NCBI GenBank assembly: GCA_016703945.1
Contig: JADJBC010000048.1
Span: forward strand, 1 to 64,000
Direction of reading: 5' to 3'
Source of the DNA: Candidatus Aalborgicola danicus
Lineage (GTDB): Bacteria > Pseudomonadota > Gammaproteobacteria > Burkholderiales > Burkholderiaceae_C
Length of the DNA: 64,000 nucleotides
How positions within the stretch are numbered: position 1 is the stretch's first letter; each line of letters begins with the position of its first letter. Of this stretch, positions 44,884-52,322 are shown in pieces. The position numbers were made by a program, and so were the translations under genes. The notes under the pieces were generated by a model. That model was given only the letters and a program-made list of their open reading frames with translations. It was not told the DNA's origin and searched no databases.

Positions 44884-45531
44884 CTAGTTCGACCGAACCC
44901 ACTGCCTGGCGACTTTTCGTTGCTTCTTCCAACTGCGTTGCATTTGACGCGCCTCGTCGCTCCAGTTCGTGGGGAGGTTTGACGGGCGCCGGGCAGAACG
45001 CACCTGCGGCTCCCCTTCGAGGGGCATAGCGTTTTGTTGCCTTTCCGCAAAGGTCCTAACTTCGCGAAAGAGACCGAATCCGCCGCGGCGTTTGTGAATG
45101 CCTCGCACGGGTCCAGTTCCGCGCACACCATGTGGAACCCGGGTTCTAAAAAGCATCCCCATCTTGGTCGCACGCATTCTTAGCAGTTGCAAAACGACGG
45201 AGACGTTGAAAGTCCGGCCACTTGGGGAAACCAACGTGTAGGTCGCCCATTCACGGCGGACAGCCCATGTTGCGCCGAACTGGTTGTGGTCTTTTTGGTA
45301 GGGGGTCTCCCGGACCCATACGATGGAACCCGCGCGGTGGTCGGCTTCGACACGTGGAACCCGCAGACCCACATAACCATTGAGCCAACCACCGCCACAG
45401 GCTTCCAAGAGCGTGCGATGCAAATATCGGATCGCGTCTGCTTCGGTGCAGAACGCAATAGTTTGCTCACCCTTTGGTGAGGCGATAACAAGCCGACACT
45501 TACCGTCGCCGATAGGTTTGGATGCGGACAT
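44884..45531 (-). CDS. Hypothetical protein with a strongly basic C-terminus
   Basis: A 215-residue protein starting MSASKPIGDGKCRLVIAS behind a TAGGAG site. The N-terminal 110 residues look like a small mixed fold (AIRYLHRTLLEACGGGWLNG). The last 85 residues are rich in Arg and Lys (GIHKRRGGFGLFREVRTFAE and MQRSWKKQRKVARQW). The R-S-W-K-x-Q-R/K pattern recurs in hypothetical proteins of betaproteobacterial accessory DNA. I do not recognise a function; nucleic-acid binding or a toxin-like tail are possible. Confidence 0.55.
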   Translation of the reverse strand: MSASKPIGDGKCRLVIASPKGEQTIAFCTEADAIRYLHRTLLEACGGGWLNGYVGLRVPRVEADHRAGSIVWVRETPYQKDHNQFGATWAVRREWATYTLVSPSGRTFNVSVVLQLLRMRATKMGMLFRTRVPHGVRGTGPVRGIHKRRGGFGLFREVRTFAERQQNAMPLEGEPQVRSARRPSNLPTNWSDEARQMQRSWKKQRKVARQWVRSN

Positions 45532-45621
45532 TAAAACTCCTAGTTGTGATAACTAGAAGTCCGTCGCGCCTCCTTGATTGGCTGTCATTTGCATCATGAA
45601 AGGTCTAAGTGAGGTCTTTGA

Positions 45622-45780
45622 CTATTCCGCTGTTCTGCTGGCCTGCCGGTCGCGCTCGATGTCTCGCAGGACCGTCCGAATTTCGGCGCGAGCGCCTTTG
45701 AATGCGCCCACGAGGGGCGCAAAGTAGAGCCGAACACTGTTGCGGAAAATGCGCTGTAATTTGAGATACATAGGTGCCAT
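45622..45780 (-). CDS. Small hypothetical protein
   Basis: A 52-residue frame from MAPMYLKLQRIFRNSVRLYF. The R-L-Y-F-A-P-L-V-G-A segment, followed by a charged tail (RDIERDRQASRTAE), resembles small hypothetical proteins of Burkholderiales. A longer in-frame start exists at 45912 but its extra part is unlike protein. Between 45781 and 46132 I see no supported gene. Confidence 0.4.
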   Translation of the reverse strand: MAPMYLKLQRIFRNSVRLYFAPLVGAFKGARAEIRTVLRDIERDRQASRTAE

Positions 45781-46132
45781 TATGGTCACCATCAAGTTAT
45801 TTGTTCCTTTGGTTTTCAATGTGCACAGTACTTTCTCGCCCATCATTGATGGCGTAAGGGGGGAATCGCTAGACCTTTGGGCAGCTAGCGGCACCGGAAA
45901 GGCTTGTTTCACGGCCCGCCCTCCCTCTGGTGGGTCATTCCAGGCTCAATGGGAGGACACTGGCATAGACTTCCCTTCTATGCGCTGAACAACTACCGGC
46001 CAGCGGTCCGTGCGCTGAAGAACCGGCGAAGGATTCAAAATCCTTGGAAGTTCAAGTGTGGGCTGCGATCCGGTTTGCAAAGTAATGCCCAAAACTTGAC
46101 TTAAACAGACTGATCGGTATGCTGGTTTTTCA

Positions 46133-46584
46133 ATGGACTTGGAGTGGGCAATAAAAAATGACGTGCAGTCAACCAAGCCAAGCTGCTTTCAAATGGTTGA
46201 TGTTGGAATGGTAACGAAGGGGTTCGAGACTTCCGTTCTGGATCGCATCGCGCTCGAGTTTCAAATCACTTCAGCGTCCCTCATCAAGATGCTTGGTATG
46301 AAGCCAATCACCCATGCACGGAAAAAGAGAGGGGGTTGAGGCTGTGCAGTGGCGACTCTGAAAAAACTTCTTGGGCTTGCAAACCTTGCAGGGCAACTAG
46401 AGATCCTTGTGCACGAGTCCGGATGCCTGGAAGGATTTGACGTGGCCCATGGCTCGGTCAATGGTTGAATGAACCGGTAGGTGCTCTGGATGGCTAGGCG
46501 CCAGCAGAGTACATGGATACGACCGCCGGTAGGGAATTGGTGTCGAACCTTCTTCGGCAAGTCCAGTTGGGAGTTTATGCTTGA
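46133..46584 (+). pseudogene. Xre/MbcA/ParS-type antitoxin, frameshifted orphan
   Basis: The N-terminal frame has an antitoxin helix-turn-helix (VTKGFETSVLDRIALEF followed by ITSASLIKMLGMKPITHARK). After breaks near 46335 and 46460, the conserved C-terminal domain follows: LANLAGQLEILVHESGCLEG, LNEPVGALDG, then APAEYMDTTAGRELVSNLL and QLGVYA with a stop at 46582-46584. This is the DUF2384 domain of antitoxins paired with RES or MbcT toxins. No toxin gene follows: the next 300 bp hold no gene. The module is therefore a broken orphan. Confidence 0.7.
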
Positions 46585-46896
46585 CGATGTGACCCAAGCC
46601 CAAGTCGGTTTTTTTGGGAACGGTTCGTCAACCCTCGACCATGATTTCTTCCCAACTTTTGCCAACGCCGCTGAAGGGAGCATGTGATGAGTAAACATTC
46701 CGGGCCCATTCTCAACTCAAGCATTTGTTAGCGTCAACAGCGCATCAACTTGTCCACAATTTGTGTTGACTGCCTTGTGCATAAACTGGGAACAACTTGG
46801 CAGTATCCCGCAACCAGTGCCTTTGCAGACGACGCCTCAAAATCAGGCACCCACCTCGCCCTGTGGACGTCCCATGAACCGGTAGTTGACGCAGAT

Positions 46897-47067
46897 TCAA
46901 ACATCGTCGCATGTGTAGAGTTCTGGATAGCGTCTCTTTTCTCGTTCACGCTCCCGCTGATTCCTTGCATGCAATTTTCGGTTCGATTTTCCAAGTTCGC
47001 GAATGGCCAGCATCATCACGACAATGCCGCAGACCATCGCCAGGTTAAACAAGTCAATGGCTTCCAT
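46897..47067 (-). CDS. Small single-pass membrane protein
   Basis: A 56-residue frame from MEAIDLFNLAMVCGIVVMML, one membrane helix, followed by a very charged tail (LGKSNRKLHARNQREREREK). It lies 113 bp downstream of the 398-residue unknown gene on the same strand, and the two may form an operon. A longer in-frame start at 47178 adds unlikely sequence. Between 46585 and 46896 I see no gene. Confidence 0.45.
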   Translation of the reverse strand: MEAIDLFNLAMVCGIVVMMLAIRELGKSNRKLHARNQREREREKRRYPELYTCDDV

Positions 47068-47180
47068 GGGCCGGATCCTCTCATTGATGTGAGCCCGAAG
47101 TCGGGTGCTCAAGTCGGTTGATTTCTTCAATTCAATTCTGAACCCACCGGCCCCGTAGGGCAAGCGGCTCCCCATCAAAC

Positions 47181-48377
47181 TCAGTGGGGCAAAGGGTCTT
47201 GAAGCGGGTCAATGGACATCCTTCCGGTTCCCTGAGCGATGCTGACTTTCTCAACAATAGTCCGCGCATGCTGAATCGGCCGCCAAAAGCTAAGATATTC
47301 ATAGCTCACCTGTGTAACCACGTCCCCACTGTCATCGGTCAAACTGGCAGTCCATTTCGTCATTTCCTGTTCATGGTGGTGTTCAAGACAAAAGCTGCAG
47401 CCCGTCCTTCGGGCGCGTTCAGCCGTCCAGGCCATCTGCATCCACTGGGCTTGCGTCATTGCTTCGTGCAAGGGTTGGATCTGTCCCACCCGGACCTCCG
47501 AGTGCACAAGCGCCGGACTGCAAGTCGTGACGTTGGGGTCGGCAGCGGGAAGAGCGTGCGTAAACAACGCCTGCAGCAAAGCTTGCATGCGTTGAGACGC
47601 CAATTTCAGGGGGTCAGTGAAAACCGGGGGATTCCTGTCCGTGTCCCATGCGACGATTGCCATGACCACAAAAGCGGCCGGACTGTCCCGCCCAACCGCG
47701 ATGAACTCCTGGACGCCGGCTGGCAAAAGGCTGGAAAGTGCCTCGTCCGAAGGCGAGCAATTGCTCGCCGGGTTGGATGTGTTCTTCAATCGATTGACCA
47801 TTGAAGCTTGCAGACTGAGCGGACTCACCCCAGCGAGATACTGAACGGCGACGGTATCCTGGATACGCACATCGCCCGGTGGCAGATTCAGTCCCTCAGC
47901 GAAGGCAAGTGTCAGTTCAGCTTTGAGACCGGTCGAGCGCCGACTGTCAAAATTGAAACTGCTACGGATCCTGACACTTTGCTCCATGCAAAAAACAACG
48001 GGCAAGGCATACAAACCGGCCTGCACAATCCTCGGCCTGAATGGTGCGGTGTGCGGCAACCCACTGTGGGGCCACTTCGCCAGGCGCGTCGACGCCATGG
48101 CAAATAGCAGTCCCTGGCGAAAGTTCTGCTCCGCTTCGCAGTCTGAATCCAGGATAAACCGTCGCAGGGCATCAGGGTCTCTTTGCGCTAACAAACCCTG
48201 GGCAGTTTGCGCATAAAGGATCAACTCGGGTCGATGTTCAGGATTCACCGTGAGCGGAACGATTCCCTGGTTCTGGTAGTCCGCTGGGTCAGCTACTTTT
48301 TTTGCTTCGGGTGTTTGCGCACTGGAGAGCCACAACAACAGCCGCTGAGAAAAATTGGGGAATTTGGGTGTAGTCAT
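47181..48377 (-). CDS. Hypothetical protein of about 400 residues
   Basis: A 398-residue protein from MTTPKFPNFSQRLLLWLSSA. An upstream in-frame ATG at 48452 adds 25 residues right next to the intron end and is less likely. The middle contains AELTLAFAEGLNLPPGDVRI and a bulky SLLPAGVQEFIAVGRDSPA region. The C-terminal part has a Cys/His cluster in RRTGCSFCLEHHHEQEM that may bind a metal. No signal or membrane segment is clear. I do not recognise the family. A group II intron ends about 75 bp upstream. Confidence 0.6.
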   Translation of the reverse strand: MTTPKFPNFSQRLLLWLSSAQTPEAKKVADPADYQNQGIVPLTVNPEHRPELILYAQTAQGLLAQRDPDALRRFILDSDCEAEQNFRQGLLFAMASTRLAKWPHSGLPHTAPFRPRIVQAGLYALPVVFCMEQSVRIRSSFNFDSRRSTGLKAELTLAFAEGLNLPPGDVRIQDTVAVQYLAGVSPLSLQASMVNRLKNTSNPASNCSPSDEALSSLLPAGVQEFIAVGRDSPAAFVVMAIVAWDTDRNPPVFTDPLKLASQRMQALLQALFTHALPAADPNVTTCSPALVHSEVRVGQIQPLHEAMTQAQWMQMAWTAERARRTGCSFCLEHHHEQEMTKWTASLTDDSGDVVTQVSYEYLSFWRPIQHARTIVEKVSIAQGTGRMSIDPLQDPLPH

Positions 48378-48450
48378 ATAGAACAGACTACGGGAGAGCG
48401 TCAAAACCGCAACCCCTCCAACATCGCAGATGTTCCAATCGACAATCGGC

Positions 48451-50325
48451 ATAGGGGGCAGCCATTATTGACTGCGCCCCTGCCACACCACCCGGCATGC
48501 GGGTCCGCACCGGGCGGTTCGAGAGTTTGAGGTCATGAGAGTCTGGGTAGCCCCAGTTGATCGAAGTACGCAATGGTCAGCACGCTGTTAAGCAGCTTGG
48601 CGCTGTTACGCCACCAGCGACGGCTGTTCACCGCCACCCGTTTAGCAACATCTTCTGTCGCCCCAAGCGCTTTGAGTTCACGGTAGATTGTCTGGGGCCG
48701 CTTCCAGTGTTTGAGCTGGATGGCTCTGAGGCGGTGGCGCAGCCATTCGTCCAGCTCCCGCCAGACTCCCGGTGTTTGCGCCAGCCCGAAGTACGCCTTC
48801 CAGCCCAGCAGGTAGGGCCTAAGCTTTTCTACCACATGCGCCATGCTACGTCCGCCCGAGCGACGTGTGAGTTGCCGGATTCTGGCTTTGAAGTTTTGCA
48901 ATGGCTTCTCTGCCACCTTGCATTTGACCTCTTTGCCCTTGGCCACCCACAGCGCATAGCCCAGAAACTTGCGCCCGAAGGCGCTGCCCACCGCACTCTT
49001 GGCTTCGTTGATTTGAAGCTTGAGCCCGGTGTACAACTTCCTGAGCAGCGCCATTACCCGCTCGCCAGCCTTCTGCTGCCCACATAGACGTTGCAGTCGT
49101 CGGCATAGCGCGCAAAGCTATAGCCCCGCGCCTCCAACACCTTGTCTACATCGTCGAGCAGCACGTTGGCCAGCAACGGCGACAGGGGCCCGCCCTGCGG
49201 CGTACCCTTTTCGCGCTCCATCACCACCCCGCCATCCATGATTCCAGCATTCAGATACGCCCGAATCAGCCGGATCACTCCAGCGTCCTCAATGCGCTTT
49301 CTGAGTCTGTCGATCAGGATGTCGTGGTTAACCCGGTCGAAGAATTTCTCCAGGTCCACGTCCACCACCACGCGTTTGCCCGATTGGACGTACTTGCGTG
49401 CGGCCTTCACCGCATCGTGCGCACGCCGCCCAGGACGAAACCCGTGGCTGTTTTTGCTAAAGGTGGGATCAATCAGGGGTTGCAGCACTTGCAGCAGTGC
49501 TTGCTGGATCAGCCGATCCAGCACCGTCGGTATGCCCAGCTCGCGCTGGCTTCGATCCGGCTTGGGAATCATCACCCTTCGTACCGGGCTTGGCCGGTAT
49601 GTGCCTGCCAGTAGCTGTTGGCGGATTTGGGGCCAGTGGTTGCGTATGGTCTTGGCGGTCTGCTCGATATCGAGCCCGTCCGCCCCCGCTGCGCCCTTGT
49701 TGGCCTTGACCCGCTTCCATGCGGCTTGCAGGTTCTCTCTTGTCAGCGCACCCTCCAGCAGGCCACCAGTGCCTGCCTTGGACTTTGCCGACCCTGTGTC
49801 CGGGTGTTCAGCAAGCGGGTCGCAGGCTTCATCACTGATGAGATCACGCACAGCTTCACCGTGCGCTACGCCCACCCGCCCGGATTGTTCCGGCATCTGA
49901 CGCTTTGCCTTTGACATCTTCTCTGTCCTCGGTCACTCACTCTCGTTCGGTCCTTCATGCTTTGGCTCCTGCCTCATCGGCCCGCTACCGGCACTACTAC
50001 GACCTCTGCTGACTTCTCGCTCCGGCAGAACCGTCGGGCTTTCACCCACGAGGCGAGATCTCCCCAGGTAAGAACGCACTCCTTCATCACACAACCGCCA
50101 GATTTACGCCGCCTGAGCTTTGACCACCAGAGCTTTGCAGTCTTTGGCCTGCTCGCCCTGCTCGGCACCGCCTTCTATCTGGTTCTTGTCCATCGGCTCA
50201 TGATTTACGCTCCACGCTTCCTTCCCACAATCGGTCACCCTCATGCAGTTGCGCTTCACTTCGCTCGCTGTGGTCAACTTACGGCGGGACTTGCACCCGC
50301 AGGAGTGCGCCCATGCTGGGCGCAC
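48451..50325 (-). mobile_element. Group II intron, about 1.9 kb
   Basis: On the minus strand the 5' end at 50325 reads GTGCGCC, a normal group II start. It is followed by domain I-like sequence, with GGGTGCAAGTCCCGCC among the recognised parts. The 3' end has a domain V hairpin (GAACCGCCCGGTGCGGACC paired with GGTCCGCA-like strand, near 48492-48530) and a domain VI-like stem near 48451-48485 around AATAAT. The intron-encoded protein lies in between. It sits directly behind an intrinsic terminator, the target class used by group IIC introns. The exact 3' boundary is uncertain by a few bases. Confidence 0.8.
48533..49917 (-). pseudogene. ltrA: Group II intron reverse transcriptase/maturase, one frame break
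   Basis: The first frame (49917-49054) starts MSKAKRQMPEQSGRVG and contains the reverse transcriptase blocks ANKGAAGADGLDIEQT, VDVDLEKFFDRVNHDIL, KGTPQGGPLSPLLANVLLDD and the catalytic FARYADDCNVYV. A one-base loss near 49070 moves the frame. The second frame (ending 48533) continues QKAGERVMALLRKLYTG and holds the maturase/GIIM domain (ARIRQLTRRSGGRSM, then LRPYLLGWKAYFGLAQTP). With the base restored, the protein would be about 460 residues, a normal size. It would splice the intron RNA and copy it into DNA targets. Confidence 0.9.
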
Positions 50326-50358
50326 CAAAAAAGGCCACCGCAAAGCAAGGATGGCCTT
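50326..50358 (-). terminator. Intrinsic terminator used as intron target
   Basis: On the minus strand GGCCATCC and GGTGGCC form a stem followed by six T residues, immediately before the intron 5' end at 50325. The gene it served is not clear: upstream the minus strand (50359-50570) holds only a short doubtful frame. Confidence 0.7.
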
Positions 50359-50773
50359 GGTGCCCAGTCTATTCGGCAAACACGCACTGGACTACGTGCT
50401 GATACCACTGCCCCGTTGCAGAAGCAGCGCTTGCCTGATTCAGGATCAGCTTAGCACGCGGCAGGTTCAGGGTGGGGTTTGTTGCGTTTAAGCCAGCCTG
50501 CGAAGCGGTCAAAGTCCCCGCAAACGCAGGCCTGGCGCGGGCTTCAGGAATTCGGGGTCGTCCTGACATAGCCGGATATGGAAGGTGTTTCTCGCGAAGT
50601 TGTCTGCGTTGAGATCCGCCCCTTGATCTCCCAGGTCATTTGACTGGCGCGTCGCAGGCCACCAGTAAGTGTGCGCACCTCGGACTTACCGAAGTGGCCG
50701 TGTGTGCTAACTTGGACAACCCTTGCCAGACCGGGCTACCACCTGTGAGGCATCGTCTTAGTGGAGGAAGTCA
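50359..50773. other. Region before the sirtuin gene, no confident gene
   Basis: A minus-strand piece near 50470-50520 reads GDFDRFAGWLKRNKPHPEPA, then a stop, and may be the end of a lost gene. Closer to the sirtuin, TAAGT (50667-50671) and ACTTA (50685-50689) flank a GTGCGCAC palindrome, an operator-like arrangement. The sirtuin start at 50774 has a strong GGAGGAAG ribosome site. Confidence 0.4.
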
Positions 50774-51751
50774 ATGGACAGTTTGAAACATATGCGCGAG
50801 CGGCTGAGCCGCTCACGCCACGTGGTCGCACTCACCGGCGCCGGCATGTCGCAAGAAAGTGGATTGCCCACATTCCGAGATGCGACTGATGGATTGTGGA
50901 ACCAGTATGTTGCTTCCGAGGTGGCCACCGCAGAGGCGCTGCGAGCGAACCCGCAAAAGGTTTGGCTTTGGCTGCGGGAGCTTGTTCATGAAATGAGCAA
51001 GGCGATGCCCAGTGCCGGGCATCTCGCCTTGGGCCAGCTCGAGCAACGTTGCAAAGTGACCGTTGTGACACAAAACGTCGACGACCTGCACGAGCGGGCC
51101 GCCAGTACCGATGTGATTCACTTGCATGGCAATGCCTATGCCTACCGTTGCATGGATTGCACTCGACCGATGGTCATGCCTGCCGGCGCTATCCCGGAGT
51201 GGAAGACTTTGACTCAGACCATGCGGTGCAGCCATTGCGGTGGCCTTATCCGCCACGATGTGGTGTTGTTCAATGAGGCCGTCGATGCCACCCGAATGGC
51301 GCAGGCCAGAAGTGCCATCGAAGCGGCGGATGTGGTCTTGGTGATCGGCACCTCCGGGCTGATCTACCCGGCAGCGACTTTGCCGCAGTACGCATCGGAC
51401 TTGCATAAGTACGTGGTGGAGATCAACCCTGATGACACGCCGATATCGGCGGTCGTGCCTGCGCGAATCAAGGGAATGGCCGCAGCTTCGCTCGTTGAAC
51501 TTCTAAGCGACGATGGCCTACCATTTGCTGGCCGCGCGTCCCAGCCAGCGCTTTACCAAGAGCACGCGTCGGTGGCGCTCCTTTATGCGTTGCCAGAGTT
51601 TGGTTTGGCGTCGGGCACGGTCGGTGTCATTGTTCACTGCCATGTGGGTGGAACGAGTTTTGAGTTCGAGTTCATGTCTCCGGACGGCAGAACCATTGGT
51701 GTTGCGACTCTGCATGGCGATGACCTGCGGCCTCTCAACGCCGGTGAATAG
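50774..51751 (+). CDS. CobB-type sirtuin fused to a DUF4926-like domain
   Basis: A 325-residue protein. Residues 1-250 are a zinc-containing SIR2 deacylase domain: NAD-binding LTGAGMSQESGLPTFRD, VTQNVDDLHERA, catalytic His in VIHLHGNAY, zinc Cys pairs in CMDC and CSHC, then VLVIGTSGLIYPAA. The family's F-G-E is F-N-E here (VVLFNEAV). Residues about 262-322 match a DUF4926-like domain (VALLYALPEFGLASGTVGVI, then FEFEFMSPDGRTIGVATL). The fusion is new to me. The enzyme part would remove acyl groups from lysines using NAD, or consume NAD. It opens a four-gene same-strand cluster with a membrane AAA+ protein. It is preceded by a strong GGAGG site. Confidence 0.85.
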   Translation: MDSLKHMRERLSRSRHVVALTGAGMSQESGLPTFRDATDGLWNQYVASEVATAEALRANPQKVWLWLRELVHEMSKAMPSAGHLALGQLEQRCKVTVVTQNVDDLHERAASTDVIHLHGNAYAYRCMDCTRPMVMPAGAIPEWKTLTQTMRCSHCGGLIRHDVVLFNEAVDATRMAQARSAIEAADVVLVIGTSGLIYPAATLPQYASDLHKYVVEINPDDTPISAVVPARIKGMAAASLVELLSDDGLPFAGRASQPALYQEHASVALLYALPEFGLASGTVGVIVHCHVGGTSFEFEFMSPDGRTIGVATLHGDDLRPLNAGE

Positions 51752-51913
51752 CCCGACAGGAGAATCGACCCATCGGTAAAAAGCGGTTCTGGACCACTGC
51801 CATCAGACGCACGACAGTCAGGTATTCGAAGCGAAATTGAAGAATTCCAAGAATTAGGGACTTGCCGATTTCAGGGTGTTGCCCAGAATGGTTTGAGAAA
51901 GGAAACCATTTTG

Positions 51914-52322
51914 ATGAAAACACGAGAACGCATTTTTAACTCCATTGAGGCAGTCTGGGAAAACTCCGCACTGGTCTTCATCCTGGTCGTAGCCGCATGG
52001 ACCCTGTTTCAGATCTGCTGGATGTGGATCGGAAACATCGCCATCCACTTGGCAGTATTCAACGATGGCTGGAAGCAGGAGACCGCAAGCCATTGTGTTC
52101 AACACATTGCAGGCTGCCAGAGGGTCGATTTCGCGCACCAGTACTGGACCACTGCCCATGGGGGGGCCAAAGTGGCAATGGATAGGCGCACGACTGGATA
52201 TGCAGGTAGTAGCCAAGCCGGGTACGTCTGGCGTTGTGGAACCAGAACTTGTTCAGCATATCGGTCGCTGGTCAGCCGACCACCTGTCACTTCAGATCAC
52301 CGATACCCAGGGGCAGAAATGA
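51914..52322 (+). CDS. Small membrane protein, probably frameshifted
   Basis: The frame from 51914 reads MKTRERIFNSIEAVWENSAL, then one membrane helix (VFILVVAAWTLFQICWMWIG). Another frame ends at 52322 with KWQWIGARLDMQVVAKPGTS and VQHIGRWSADHLSLQITDTQ. I infer that the two belong to one protein of about 135 residues, with a single-base break near 52080. The stop overlaps the ATG of the AAA+ gene (ATGA). If no break exists, the first frame instead continues into the AAA+ gene as one 854-residue protein. The intervening sequence then is unusually Cys/Arg-rich and looks out of frame. I do not recognise the family. Confidence 0.5.

Noticed and set aside
51893..52318. Single 861-codon gene joining the small membrane protein to the AAA+ ATPase
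   Set aside because: The joining part is Cys/Arg-rich and unlike protein, and an ATGA overlap gives a better start for the AAA+ gene at 52319; not fully excluded.
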